Assembly (NCBI RefSeq): GCF_020149765.1 | Contig: NZ_CP083809.1 | Span: 2,356,001 to 2,420,000 of the forward strand | Origin: Pantoea agglomerans | GTDB lineage: Bacteria; Pseudomonadota; Gammaproteobacteria; Enterobacterales; Enterobacteriaceae | Reading direction: 5' to 3' | Length of the DNA stretch: 64,000 bases | Part shown: in pieces, positions 25,544 through 34,680 of the stretch | Position numbering within the stretch: the first letter of the stretch is position 1 | How the letters are laid out: each line of letters begins with the position of its first letter | Position numbers and translations under genes: made by a program | The notes under the pieces: generated by a model | Database searches by the model: none | Seen by the model: the letters and a program-made list of their open reading frames with translations, nothing else | Told to the model about the DNA's origin: nothing

Positions 25544-28038
25544 CTATTCCCGCCTCAACCTACCGTATTCAGTTTCGCAACGGCATGACCTTCGATCGCG
25601 CGGCGGCGCTGGTGCCCTATATCAAACGGCTCGGCATCACTCACCTTTACGCGTCACCGATCTTTACCGCCACCAGCGGCTCGACCCACGGCTACGACGT
25701 GACCGACGCCAATGCGATCGATCCCGCTATCGGCGGCCGCGCCGGTTTCGACCGGCTGGTGGAGACGCTGAAGCAGGCGGGCCTTGAGCTGATTATCGAT
25801 ATCGTGCCAAACCATATGGCCGCCTCGCTGGAAAACGCCTGGTGGCGCGATGTGATTGAGCACGGCGAGCAGAGCCGCTATGCGCGCTACTTCGATATCG
25901 ACTGGACGCGCCGTCTGACGCTGCCCTTCCTGGGCGACAGCTTCGAGGCGGTGCTGGAAAAGGGTGAAATTGCCATCAAGGCGGACCCCGCCAGCGGCAA
26001 ACCGGCGTTCGCCTATTACGAAAGCTTTTATCCGCTCTCCCCGGCGAGCTGGCAGGGCCGCGAAGCGGAGGTGCTGGCGCTGACCGATAAGGCGCAGATC
26101 GCGGCGCTGCACGATCGCCAGCCCTACCGGCTGATGTCGTGGCGCGATGCGCCGCGCGACCTCTCCTACCGGCGCTTTTTCGAAATCACCGGCCTGGCGG
26201 GCGTGCGCGTGGAAGATCCGCAGGTCTTCGACGACAGCCACCGGCTGATTCTGGAGCTGGTGCATTCGGGCGCGGTCAGCGGGCTGCGCGTCGATCACGT
26301 CGACGGGCTGGCCGATCCCAGGGGCTATCTGGAGCAGCTGCGCCAGCATGCCGGTCCGGAGTGCTATATCACGGTGGAGAAAATCCTCGGCGAAGGCGAG
26401 CAGCTTCCGGCGGACTGGCCGGTTTCCGGCACCACCGGCTATGAATTTATCGCCGCGCTCTCCGACGCGCTGGTGGATGGGCGCCAGATCGCCGCGCTGC
26501 GCCAGGCCTACGATCAGACGGTGGGCGAGCCGGTCGATATGCGCGCCCAGCTGCGCGCCGCCAAGCTGCTGATGGCGGATAAGAATTTTGAAGGAGAATT
26601 TACCACCCTGCTGAAGCTGGCAGGCGCGATCGCCAGCGCTGCCGGGACGCCGCTGGCGGAGAAGGATCTGCGCGCCGCGCTGCGCGAGCTGCTGGTGGCG
26701 TTTCCGGTCTATCGCAGCTACGGCACCCCGGCCGGCATGCCGCCGGAGGGCGCGGCCCTGCTGCGACGCGTGGCTGACGCGGTGCGCCGCGACGCGCCCG
26801 ACCTTTCGCCTGCGGCGCTCGACCTGCTGCTGCACATTATGACCGGCGAACTCGACGACGCCGTCGCGCACGACGCCGCCACCTTCCGCACCCGCTTCCA
26901 GCAGCTGACCGGCCCGCTGATGGCGAAATCGGTCGAGGATACGCTCTTTTTCCGCCAGCACACGGCGCTGGCGCTTAACGAAGTGGGCGCGGAACCGCTG
27001 CCGCGCCCCTTCTCGCTGGCGCGCTTTCACGACGAAATGCAGCTGCGCCGCGAACGTCAGCCCGACGGCCTTACCGGCACCTCGACGCACGACACCAAGC
27101 GCGGCGAAGATGCGCGCGCGCGCCTCTATACCCTGACGGAGTCGCCGCAGCGCTGGGCGCAGCATGTGGCGCGCTGGCGCCAGATGAACCGCAGCGCGGT
27201 GGTTGCGCTCGACGGCGGCCCCGCGCCGGAACCGGCGGTAGAGTGGATGCTCTATCAGGCGCTGGCAGGCGTCTGGCCCGCCTCTGGCGCGGCGGACGCC
27301 GCCCAGCTGGCGGCTATCGAACCGCGCTTTATCGCCTTCGTTGAAAAAGCGCTGCGCGAGGCCAAGCTGCGCACCAACTGGGCGGACGGCGACGAGGCCT
27401 ACGAAAAGGCGGTGCTCGACTATGCGCGCCGTCTGCTCTCGCCGGATAACGCCGAGTTCCTCGCCGACTTCAGCCAGGGACTGCTGCCCTTTATCGCCGC
27501 GGGCCTGATCAACTCCCTCAGCCAGACGGTGATTAAGCTTACCGCGCCCGGCGTGCCCGATATCTATCAGGGCAGCGAAGCGCTGAACTTCAGCCTGGTG
27601 GATCCCGATAACCGGCTGGAGCCTGACTTCGACGCGCTGCAGCGCATGCTGGGCGAGCGCGGCGATTTCTCCGCGCCCGAAGGATGGCAAAGCGGCCAGC
27701 TCAAGCAGCAGACCATCGCTACCCTGCTGCCGCTGCGCCAGCAGTATCACGCCCTGTTCCGCCACGGCGACTATCTGCCGCTGGTGGTCAACGGTACGGA
27801 AGCCTCGCATGCGGTCGCCTTCGCCCGCGCCGATGCCCAGCAGGCGCTGATTGTGGTGGTGCCGCGCCTCGCGTTCGCCCGCCAGCGCTTCAGCGACGCG
27901 ACGTCGATTACCCTGAAGGAGCCGCTGGCGCAGCGCCGTTACCGCAACGTTTTCACAGATGAAACCTGTGACCTGACCGACCGGCTCAGCCTTGAGGCAC
28001 TCAACAGCGGCGCGCCGCTGGTGCTGATTAGCGTCTGA
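25540..28038 (+). CDS. treY: Malto-oligosyltrehalose synthase
   Basis: An 832-residue GH13 enzyme that converts the reducing-end alpha-1,4 bond of maltodextrins to alpha-1,1, making maltooligosyl-trehalose. Motifs are STYRIQFRNGMTFDRAAALVPYI and YASPIFTATSGSTHGYD at the N-terminus, IIDIVPNHMA, GLRVDHVDGLADP at about residues 247-259 with the nucleophile, and GTSTHDTKRGEDARAR. The C-terminus has TAPGVPDIYQGSE. Length is usual for the family. It overlaps treZ by four bases and is followed after 68 bp by glgX. Confidence 0.95.
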   Translation: MTIPASTYRIQFRNGMTFDRAAALVPYIKRLGITHLYASPIFTATSGSTHGYDVTDANAIDPAIGGRAGFDRLVETLKQAGLELIIDIVPNHMAASLENAWWRDVIEHGEQSRYARYFDIDWTRRLTLPFLGDSFEAVLEKGEIAIKADPASGKPAFAYYESFYPLSPASWQGREAEVLALTDKAQIAALHDRQPYRLMSWRDAPRDLSYRRFFEITGLAGVRVEDPQVFDDSHRLILELVHSGAVSGLRVDHVDGLADPRGYLEQLRQHAGPECYITVEKILGEGEQLPADWPVSGTTGYEFIAALSDALVDGRQIAALRQAYDQTVGEPVDMRAQLRAAKLLMADKNFEGEFTTLLKLAGAIASAAGTPLAEKDLRAALRELLVAFPVYRSYGTPAGMPPEGAALLRRVADAVRRDAPDLSPAALDLLLHIMTGELDDAVAHDAATFRTRFQQLTGPLMAKSVEDTLFFRQHTALALNEVGAEPLPRPFSLARFHDEMQLRRERQPDGLTGTSTHDTKRGEDARARLYTLTESPQRWAQHVARWRQMNRSAVVALDGGPAPEPAVEWMLYQALAGVWPASGAADAAQLAAIEPRFIAFVEKALREAKLRTNWADGDEAYEKAVLDYARRLLSPDNAEFLADFSQGLLPFIAAGLINSLSQTVIKLTAPGVPDIYQGSEALNFSLVDPDNRLEPDFDALQRMLGERGDFSAPEGWQSGQLKQQTIATLLPLRQQYHALFRHGDYLPLVVNGTEASHAVAFARADAQQALIVVVPRLAFARQRFSDATSITLKEPLAQRRYRNVFTDETCDLTDRLSLEALNSGAPLVLISV

Positions 28039-28106
28039 CAGAATGAAAAACGATGTCATTCATCGCGGTTTTTGTGGATAGCATGTTACTGAATGGAGAG
28101 GGATAA

Positions 28107-30182
28107 ATGTCTGAGGCTACAGAGTTTACTATTACATCAGGTTCGGGACAGCAGCTGGGGGCCAACTACGACGGCGAAGGCGTGAATTTTGCCATCTTTT
28201 CCGCCCACGCCGAGCGCATTGAGCTCTGTCTGTTCGATGAGAGCGGCAAGAATGAGATCGCGCGCCTCGAGCTGCCGGAGTTTACCCATGAGGTGTGGCA
28301 CGGCTACGTGCCGGGCCTGAAGCCCGGCGCGCTTTATGGCTATCGCGTTTACGGCCCTTACGACCCGGAGAACGGCCATCGCTTTAACCCCAACAAGCTG
28401 CTCATCGATCCTTACGCGCGCGAACTGGCGGGCGATATCGAGTGGAACGAGGCGCACTTCGCCTATGAGCTGCTGCATGAGGATAAAGATCTGACGTTCG
28501 ACACGCGCGACAGCGCGCCTTTTATGCCCAAGTGTCGGGTCATCGATCCCAACGAGTTTGACTGGCAGGACGATAACCGTCCGAGCATTCCCTGGTCGAA
28601 CACGGTGATCTACGAGACGCACGTAAAGGGGTTCACCCAGCTTAATCCGGCGCTGCCGGAGACGCTGCGCGGCACCTACGAAGGCATGGGGCATCAGGCC
28701 ACGGTTGACTACATTAAAAGCCTGGGCATCACCTCGGTTGAGCTGCTGCCGGTACACTGGTTCCCGGACGATCAGCACCTGCTGGACCGGGGGCTGAAAA
28801 ATTTCTGGGGCTACAACTCCATCGGCTTTTTCGCCCCCGCGCCGCGCTACTACGGCCCGCGCGGCATTCAGGGCTTCCGCGATATGGTGCGCGCCTTCCA
28901 CGACGCCGGCGTCGAAGTGATCCTCGACGTGGTCTACAACCACACGGCGGAAGGCAACGAGCTTGGCCCGACGCTCTCCTTTAAGGGCATCGACAACTTC
29001 TCCTACTACCGCACCCTGCCCGATCAGCACCGCTACTACATCAACGATACCGGCACCGGCAACACGGTGAATACCTCTCATCCGCGCGTGCTGCAGATGG
29101 TGCTGGACTCCCTGCGCTACTGGGCGGAATCGATGCATATCGACGGGTTTCGTTTCGACCTCGGCACCATCCTCGGCCGCGAGCCGGAAGGCTTCGACCA
29201 GCGCGGCGGGTTCTTCGACGCCATTATGCAGGACCCGGTGCTGTCGAAGCTGAAGCTGATCGGCGAACCCTGGGATATCGGCCCCGGCGGCTATCAGGTC
29301 GGTGGCTTCCCGCCGGGCTGGGCGGAGTGGAACGATAAATACCGCGATACGGTGCGCGAATACTGGAAAGGCGACAACGTCTCCACCGACTTCGCCGCGC
29401 GCCTGCTCGGCTCCGGCGATCTCTACGATCAGCGCGGCCGTCGTCCCTGGGCAAGCGTCAACTTTATCACCGCCCATGACGGCTTTACGCTGAACGATCT
29501 GGTCTCCTACAACGAGAAGCACAACGACGACAACGGCGAGGATAACAACGACGGGCACAACGATAACCGCTCTTATAACTACGGCGCGGAGGGGGCGACC
29601 GAGGATGAAGGGATTAACGCGGTGCGCGAGCGCCAGAAGCGTAACTTCCTCGCCACCCTCTTCTTCTCCCACGGCACGCCGATGCTGCTGGCGGGCGATG
29701 AGTTCGGACGCAGCCAGCTGGGCAACAACAACGGCTACTGTCAGGACAGCGAGATCTCCTGGGTACACTGGGAGAACCTCCCTGCCAGCGCAGAGGCGCT
29801 GCGCGAGTTTACGCGCCACGTTATCCGCCTGCGCGCCGAGCAGCCGCTGCTGCGCCGCGAGAGCTGGCGTGACGGCATGGAGATCAAGTGGTTTAACGCC
29901 GGCGGCGGCTTCCAGCAGGAGGAGCAGTGGGAGGAAGGCTCGACGCTGGGCGTCTATATCGGCCGTCCTGATCTGCAAACCGAAGAGGGTATCTGGCACG
30001 ACGTGCTGATGCTGATCAACCCGTTTGAGGGCACGGTGCCGTTCCGCATTCCGCAGTTTGGCGAAGGCGGCTGGGTGCTGGAGCTTACCACCTCCGACAA
30101 CGACAACAAGGGGCTGGTGATTACCAAAGAGAAGGACTTTGAGCTGGAGGGGCGCAGTCTTGCGCTGTTCCGTCGGCCGTAA
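28107..30182 (+). CDS. glgX: Glycogen debranching enzyme GlgX/TreX
   Basis: A 691-residue GH13 isoamylase-type enzyme that cuts alpha-1,6 branches to give linear maltodextrin for TreY. The N-terminal CBM48 domain (GANYDGEGVNFAIFSAHAERIELCLFD) precedes the catalytic barrel with VILDVVYNHTAEG, HIDGFRFDLGTILGRE (nucleophile near residue 350), KLIGEPWDIGPGGYQVGGFPPGWAEWND and NFITAHDGFTLNDL. A run of Asp/Asn at about residues 473-490 is typical. GGAGAGGG precedes the ATG. Sitting behind treZY it probably works in trehalose synthesis (TreX role). A strong terminator ends the operon. Confidence 0.94.
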   Translation: MSEATEFTITSGSGQQLGANYDGEGVNFAIFSAHAERIELCLFDESGKNEIARLELPEFTHEVWHGYVPGLKPGALYGYRVYGPYDPENGHRFNPNKLLIDPYARELAGDIEWNEAHFAYELLHEDKDLTFDTRDSAPFMPKCRVIDPNEFDWQDDNRPSIPWSNTVIYETHVKGFTQLNPALPETLRGTYEGMGHQATVDYIKSLGITSVELLPVHWFPDDQHLLDRGLKNFWGYNSIGFFAPAPRYYGPRGIQGFRDMVRAFHDAGVEVILDVVYNHTAEGNELGPTLSFKGIDNFSYYRTLPDQHRYYINDTGTGNTVNTSHPRVLQMVLDSLRYWAESMHIDGFRFDLGTILGREPEGFDQRGGFFDAIMQDPVLSKLKLIGEPWDIGPGGYQVGGFPPGWAEWNDKYRDTVREYWKGDNVSTDFAARLLGSGDLYDQRGRRPWASVNFITAHDGFTLNDLVSYNEKHNDDNGEDNNDGHNDNRSYNYGAEGATEDEGINAVRERQKRNFLATLFFSHGTPMLLAGDEFGRSQLGNNNGYCQDSEISWVHWENLPASAEALREFTRHVIRLRAEQPLLRRESWRDGMEIKWFNAGGGFQQEEQWEEGSTLGVYIGRPDLQTEEGIWHDVLMLINPFEGTVPFRIPQFGEGGWVLELTTSDNDNKGLVITKEKDFELEGRSLALFRRP

Positions 30183-30218
30183 CCCCGTGGTAGCCACCTG
30201 ACCCCGCGTCCTGTGTAA

Positions 30219-30250
30219 ACAGCGCCCCGATCCCCGGGCGCTGTTTTTTT
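30219..30250 (+). terminator. Terminator of treZ-treY-glgX
   Basis: ACAGCGCCC pairs with GGGCGCTGT and is followed by seven T. A clear Rho-independent terminator 36 bp after the glgX stop. Confidence 0.9.
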
Positions 30251-30280
30251 AAGCTGGAGATAAAAAACCGCCTTTTTTAA

Positions 30281-30296
30281 TGTGATCAACATCACA
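30281..30296 (+). promoter_or_regulatory. Near-perfect CRP-binding site
   Basis: TGTGATCAACATCACA fits TGTGA-N6-TCACA at all ten fixed bases, with flanking AA and TT as in strong sites. It is in the 282-bp AT-rich gap between the glgX terminator and the KGG stress gene, about 235 bp before the ATG, so it may act on a distal promoter. Confidence 0.7.
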
Positions 30297-30532
30297 TTTC
30301 CGCACAATGGGACAAATTGTACAACTCATTTCACAGTTGTACAAAATGCGAAAAAATCTCTTTCTGAGATAGATGATTAGAAACCTCACTATTAGGAAAC
30401 GATTACTCACCCCCTCCTCCACGCCTTAAGTTTCATCCATTATGCTACATTGCTAAATTGCTCTTCACCTTACATAGTTAAAACGCATTGAAACTCTTTT
30501 TTAATTATTATTTTATACAGAGAGGAATTGAT

Positions 30533-30718
30533 ATGACTCAGCGACGTGGTGGAGCAGGTAACTTTGCTGAAAATCCCGACAGAGCGCGTGAAGCGGGAAA
30601 AAAAGGCGGGCAGATGAGCAGCGGTAATTTTAAATATAACCGCGAGCGCGCGGTCGAGGCGGGACGCGTCGGCGGCAAACTCAGCCGCCGTACTGCGGCG
30701 GATAAAAGCGCCAGTTAA
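30533..30718 (+). CDS. KGG-motif stress protein, YciG type
   Basis: A 61-residue hydrophilic protein made mostly of two KGG repeats: GNFAENPDRAREAGKKGG and NFKYNRERAVEAGRVGGKLS. This is the layout of E. coli YciG and Bacillus general stress proteins, small proteins linked to stationary phase or stress. No catalytic motif and probably disordered. GAGGAATT precedes the ATG at 30533; an in-frame start at 30488 lies within the AT-rich leader and is less likely. It is a single gene closed by a strong terminator; a CRP-like site is upstream. Confidence 0.88.
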   Translation: MTQRRGGAGNFAENPDRAREAGKKGGQMSSGNFKYNRERAVEAGRVGGKLSRRTAADKSAS

Positions 30719-30722
30719 AAAT

Positions 30723-30753
30723 AAAAGGCCGGGCGTTATCCTCCCGGCCTTTT
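30723..30753 (+). terminator. Terminator of the KGG stress gene
   Basis: An 11-bp stem, AAAAGGCCGGG with CCCGGCCTTTT, begins four bases after the stop. It functions in both directions by sequence. Confidence 0.88.
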
Positions 30754-30833
30754 ATTTCCGGCTGACCGCACTCAGCCGCTATTTATTTTTTCTTACTCTC
30801 TTCTTTTATTCAGGCCGTCCATTTAATAAATAA

Positions 30834-32159
30834 TTAGCCGCGCTCGGTCTGGCAGGCATGATTATTTTTCCGCACGCGCTCCGCAACCCGGTCCCGACCC
30901 TTATTACCCCCCAGCTGAGACGCCAGCACCCGGCGCAGCACCTGAACATAATCCATGACCAGACCCGGCGTCCACGTCATCCCCTCCGCCCGGCTGCGGA
31001 TCAGGCTCAGCAGCCAGAAGTCAGGATCGAGCAGCGCCGCGTAGCCGCGCACGCCGCGCAGCCCCAGCAGGCCTTCGGTGGCGACGTCCAGCGCCTGCAT
31101 TACGCTGGTGGAGCAGTTGCGCGACGTCAGGTTGTAGCGACAATCCTGGCCCTGGCTCGCCCAGTAGTTGATCAGCGCCTGCTGGTTATAGTGCGGCAGC
31201 GAAAGGCGCTTATCGGGCAGGCACCACTCTTTGATCTCCCGCTCAAGCGAGCGCTGGTGAAAGCCGGCAACGTCGTTCTCTTCACGCGCGTGCAGCATCT
31301 GTAGCACGCCGCCCAGCGTGCCGGTTATATCCTCCACCGGATAGAGGCTGACGTAGAGCCTGTCGCCCATCGCCAGCGAGGTATGACCGGTAGAAACCTG
31401 GCCGCGGTGATCGATAGCGGCGACCCAGCGATCAAACCAGGGACGACGACCGGCAACGCTGCCCGATCCCAGCGGCGTCCAGATATAGATGGTCAGCGGC
31501 TCGCTGGCGGGCGTACCGTCGCAGGGAACGTGGCGGTAATCGAGCCCGTGCGGATTACGCACCCCTTTACGGGTAAACAGCGGCAGCGCCGCTACGCTGG
31601 TCTCCGGCGGCAAGGCGCGGATTTGCCAGGCGATCTGCAGCAGCGAGAGCGCCCAGCCCAGCAGCACCACGGCGAATCCAGCCGGGATCAGCACGCGATG
31701 GGGCAGCGGCCAGTCCGTGACGATCATCAGGCTGAGCAGCCATTCGCCGCCGCCGATCGCCAGCTTGCAGTGCCAGCGGCGACAGCGCATCAGCGCGCAG
31801 GCGATAATGCGAAAACCGCCGTCCAGCAAAAAGGCGAGCGCAAACAGCCAGGCGCCACAGCTCCCTTTCTCGTGCGGCGCAGCCAGCAGCGCCGCGCCCA
31901 GCAGCAGCAGCGTCAGCGCTTTGCTCTGCGCCGCCCAGCCGCGCTCAAACCCGGCGCACGCACGCCAGGCCTGGATAAGTCCTTCGGCGAGGAGAAAAAG
32001 GCTCAGCAGGCAGAGCGGTACGGAGAGGGTGGCGTGATAAAAACTCTCCAGCACAATGGCCGCGCTGGCACTGAGGCACAGCGTGCCGGCCGCCAGCAGA
32101 GCTGGCCAGCTGGCGCGCAGCACTGGCGCGCCGATTAACAAAAAAAGCAGTCGCAGCAA
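30834..32159 (-). CDS. HdeD-like membrane protein with a possible papain-like C-terminal domain
   Basis: A 441-residue two-part protein. Residues ~1-180 are about six hydrophobic segments in the pattern of HdeD-type membrane proteins. Residues ~200-400 are soluble and carry an isolated His259 in STGHTSLAMGDRLYVSLYP and an Asn348-Cys349 in YNLTSRNCSTSVMQALD. A His-then-Asn-Cys layout is seen in circularly permuted papain-like (NlpC/P60-type) and DUF4105-like proteins; the assignment is by motif only and the enzyme activity is inferred. The last 30 residues are basic. Gene is alone; the start codon is not ATG-supported by a clear ribosome site. Confidence 0.6.
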   Translation of the reverse strand: MLRLLFLLIGAPVLRASWPALLAAGTLCLSASAAIVLESFYHATLSVPLCLLSLFLLAEGLIQAWRACAGFERGWAAQSKALTLLLLGAALLAAPHEKGSCGAWLFALAFLLDGGFRIIACALMRCRRWHCKLAIGGGEWLLSLMIVTDWPLPHRVLIPAGFAVVLLGWALSLLQIAWQIRALPPETSVAALPLFTRKGVRNPHGLDYRHVPCDGTPASEPLTIYIWTPLGSGSVAGRRPWFDRWVAAIDHRGQVSTGHTSLAMGDRLYVSLYPVEDITGTLGGVLQMLHAREENDVAGFHQRSLEREIKEWCLPDKRLSLPHYNQQALINYWASQGQDCRYNLTSRNCSTSVMQALDVATEGLLGLRGVRGYAALLDPDFWLLSLIRSRAEGMTWTPGLVMDYVQVLRRVLASQLGGNKGRDRVAERVRKNNHACQTERG

Positions 32160-32430
32160 AAAGGTAGGCTCCGGTCAAAACAATCAGCATCTGGTTTGAC
32201 TGACAAAGTGCGCTACGGCACCAGGCGTTCCCTCTCTCCTGAGCAGGCGCCTGACCTGCCGTTATCAGCTGCTGCAGCCTACGTAATAAAGATTAGTTTT
32301 CGCTTAATTTCGCCGCGTTGCGCGCCGGTCCGCGATTGATCTGTTACCCGGCCCGGTAAAAAAAAGGCCTGAGCGCTATCCCGCGTCAGGCTGTTTTTTA
32401 TCTGATGCCGCTTAGTTGCCGCGACAGGTC

Positions 32431-32853
32431 TTAGTTGCCGCGATAGGTAGAGTAGCCGTAAGGGCTGAGCAGCAGCGGGATATGGTAGTGCTGGCTGGTG
32501 TTCTCCAGGGTAAAGATCACCGGGATTTCCGGGAAGAAAGTCTTCTGCTTCACGCCAGCGTAGTAGTCGCCGGTTTTGAACACCACCTTATAGGTGCCCT
32601 GTTCCGCCTGCTTGCCCGCAGGATAGAGCGCGCTGATGCGGCCGTTGGCGTCGGTGACCCCCTCGGCGAGCTTAACCCAGCTGCCGTTGCGGTTTTGATC
32701 CAGCTCCACCGCCACGCCAGCGGTAGGAATACCGGTTTGCAAATTCAGCACGTGAACGCTGATGGGGTTTTTCATCGTGGCAGGTTCAGCCGCCGTGGCA
32801 GAGAAAGTGAATGCCACAAGCGCTGCGGCACCAAACGTTGAGAGAGATTTCAT
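32431..32853 (-). CDS. hiuH: Periplasmic hydroxyisourate hydrolase (transthyretin-like)
   Basis: A 140-residue protein with a Sec signal peptide (cleaved near TATA-AEP) and the transthyretin-related fold that hydrolyses 5-hydroxyisourate in uric acid degradation. Motifs are ISVHVLNLQTGIPTAGVAVEL near the mature N-terminus, ARG-containing GVTDANGRIS, and HYHIPLLLSPYGYSTYRGN at the end. The usual C-terminal YRGS tetrapeptide is YRGN here. Catalytic His and Arg are kept. AAAGGATG precedes the ATG. No urate oxidase gene is near, so the substrate source is outside the window. Confidence 0.93.
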   Translation of the reverse strand: MKSLSTFGAAALVAFTFSATAAEPATMKNPISVHVLNLQTGIPTAGVAVELDQNRNGSWVKLAEGVTDANGRISALYPAGKQAEQGTYKVVFKTGDYYAGVKQKTFFPEIPVIFTLENTSQHYHIPLLLSPYGYSTYRGN

Positions 32854-32859
32854 AAGTCA

Positions 32860-33127
32860 TCCTTTTTTATGTTGACGTCCACAGGTTAGGCCAGCGCGCC
32901 GGCAGCGTAAAAATTATCGCTGCATATCTGAAATTTCTGAGCGCGCGCGTCCGCCATAGCGCTGCCCGTTCTGGTTAATAAAAGTAATTATTTAGCCTGC
33001 TTATTTCTCTCGCTGTCGCCTGTGACGCATTTGTTTTAACCCACGCACCGCACCGCCAGACTTTTATTTTTTTCCTGAGGCTTGCGATTGTGGTAATTTG
33101 GCAGCAAATACCTTTTCAAACTGAGCA
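32860..33127. other. Intergenic gap between divergent hiuH and tetR genes
   Basis: The AT-rich gap between divergently transcribed genes should hold both promoters. No further gene was seen. Confidence 0.5.
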
Positions 33128-33745
33128 ATGACGACATCCCGGACATCCGCCGCGCCGGTCAGAGAGCGCGGCAGGCCCAGAGCCTTCGATACCGATACCG
33201 CCCTCGATAACGCAATGATTGTCTTCCGGCAAAAAGGCTTCCACGCCTCGTCGGTGGCCGATCTCAGCGAAGCGATGAACCTGACGGCAGGCAGTATCTA
33301 TAAGGCTTTTAAAGACAAGCGTACCCTGTTCCTGCGCGTATTTGAGCGCTATATCAGCGTGCGCGGTGCCGACCTGCGCGCGCGTCTTCAGCCGCATACC
33401 ACCGGCAGAGCGCGCATTGCCGAGCTGCTGCAGTTTTACCTCGACTCCGCGCGTGAAATCGAAGGTCGCCGCGGCTGCCTGGTGGTCGGCAGCACCGTCG
33501 AGCTGCAGAGCCTGGATACTGAACTCTCCGACCTGGTGCGTCAGGCGGTGCTGCGCAACCGCAACTTTTTAATCTCCCTGATTCGCGAAGGGCAAGAGGA
33601 TGGATCGGTCTCTGCTGCGCTGGATGCGGAGACGGCAGCGGGCCTGCTGCTGTGCGTGGCGTTCGGCATGCGCGTGGTTGGCAAAGTTCAGGATGTGACT
33701 AATGGAGCAGAAACGATTAATATGCTGCTTGGCATTCTGGATTAA
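33128..33745 (+). CDS. TetR/AcrR-family transcriptional regulator
   Basis: A 205-residue repressor-type protein. The N-terminal helix-turn-helix region has RGRPRAFDTDTALDNAMIVFRQKGFHASSVADLSEAMNLTAGSIYKAFKDKRTLF at about residues 14-68, typical of TetR_N, followed by a helical ligand domain with one Cys in GRRGCLVVGSTVEL. The AcrR-like C-terminus resembles regulators of the YxaF/TetR_C_11 type. Start ATG at 33128 has no strong ribosome site. It is divergent from hiuH and upstream of the YmgB-type genes. A perfect 22-bp palindrome follows 13 bp after the stop. Targets and ligand unknown. Confidence 0.9.
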   Translation: MTTSRTSAAPVRERGRPRAFDTDTALDNAMIVFRQKGFHASSVADLSEAMNLTAGSIYKAFKDKRTLFLRVFERYISVRGADLRARLQPHTTGRARIAELLQFYLDSAREIEGRRGCLVVGSTVELQSLDTELSDLVRQAVLRNRNFLISLIREGQEDGSVSAALDAETAAGLLLCVAFGMRVVGKVQDVTNGAETINMLLGILD

Positions 33746-33758
33746 TTCATTTGGCCTA

Positions 33759-33780
33759 TTAGGAAATAATTATTTCCTAA
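33759..33780. repeat. Perfect 22-bp palindrome
   Basis: TTAGGAAATAA is directly followed by its exact complement TTATTTCCTAA, with no loop bases. It lies between the tetR stop and the first YmgB-type gene, about 110 bp from that gene's start. Without a loop it suits a dimeric protein operator better than a terminator. Confidence 0.65.
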
Positions 33781-33888
33781 ATATATTGCGCGCCGCATCT
33801 TTTTTTCACACGGCCGATTTTCGATAAAGCAGTAAAAAAGTTAATGTACCAGAGATTACCTATTTGCTATCGCCTTCCAGGAGACAGA

Positions 33889-34092
33889 GTGAACCACAAT
33901 GAAACTGCTGACAACCAGGAAGTTTATGCTCTGCTAGGCCGCGTGGTGGCGCAACTTCTGCAACCTGGCGAAGCGCTTCCGCTACAGGAAATTATTGGCG
34001 CGCTTTACCGCGCAGGCGCGCGGGCGCAGGATGAAGAGACCAAAGCCGCCTGCGAGCGCGCCATTCGCCTGCTGGCCAGTAAATTAAACTGA
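33889..34092 (+). CDS. YmgB/AriR-type small regulatory protein
   Basis: A 67-residue helical protein, starting at a GTG preceded by AGGAGA at ideal spacing; a longer ATG frame from 33844 has no site. The pattern EVYALLGRVVAQLLQPGEALPLQEIIGALYRAGARAQDEETKAACERAIRLL fits YmgB/AriR/YcgZ proteins: a helix ending LxPG or LxxG, a second helix with IIxxL and a third amphipathic helix. In E. coli such proteins are under blue-light/BluR control and signal to Rcs. First of three tandem genes of this type. Confidence 0.62.
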   Translation: MNHNETADNQEVYALLGRVVAQLLQPGEALPLQEIIGALYRAGARAQDEETKAACERAIRLLASKLN

Positions 34093-34267
34093 CGCCAGGC
34101 CGTGCCCGCTCTCAGCTAACCCGTTGTTAATATTGCTATAGCGATAAAGCACAAAAAATAAACGCCCGCCAGTGCAGGTAATTCTGTACAAGCTTGCATA
34201 AGTTGTATAACTTTAAGCATCGCTTAGCTGATTACATTTTAACCATACGGATATTTAAGGGTTGCTT

Positions 34268-34510
34268 ATGCGCCAGACTGGAAACAGGTCAACCGCAGCC
34301 AGTGATATTGCTCACTACTTCAATCAGGCCGTGCTGCCGTGCCAGCAGGAAACCTTAGGTGAAATTGTGGTCGAGATTCTGCGCGCCGGTAAACAGCTCA
34401 ATCGGAAAATGCTCTGCACAAAGCTGCTTGCGCGTCTTGAGCTGGCATCCACTCCGGAAGAAGAGCAGCACTATCAAAAACTTATTGGCCTGCTATTTAA
34501 GCGTGAATGA
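34268..34510 (+). CDS. YmgB/AriR-type small regulatory protein
   Basis: An 80-residue protein beginning MRQTGNRSTAASDIAHYFNQAV. The helix-turn pattern ETLGEIVVEILRAGKQLNRKMLCTKLLARLELASTPEEEQHYQKLIGLL is again that of the YmgB/AriR family. ATG at 34268 follows TAAGGG; an upstream TTG at 34262 is less likely. The 175-bp gap before it is AT-rich and contains AAGTT-GTAT-AACTT, a short palindrome at about 34200-34213 that may be an operator. Second of three tandem genes; each has its own ribosome site and the gaps leave room for separate promoters. Confidence 0.6.
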   Translation: MRQTGNRSTAASDIAHYFNQAVLPCQQETLGEIVVEILRAGKQLNRKMLCTKLLARLELASTPEEEQHYQKLIGLLFKRE

Positions 34511-34680
34511 TAAATTGCAGGCTGCCATTGCGTTCGTCCCCCGCCCGCAGCATGATTCACAGTGGAACGTGTCAGGGAGAGCATGTTGACGGACACTGGC
34601 CACAGGCGAAGTTGCACACAGCCAGCGCGCCTTCCGTCTCTCTCCCGTTAACGGGCAACACTGTAATAAGAGATGCGGCT

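Noticed and set aside
25654..28059. Open frame of 801 codons antisense to treY
   Set aside because: A mirror of GC-rich codon use; composition is Arg/Gln/His-rich and unlike protein, and treY on the other strand is certain.
28137..30197. Open frame of 686 codons antisense to glgX
   Set aside because: Same reason: shadow of a highly biased real gene, with no ribosome site.
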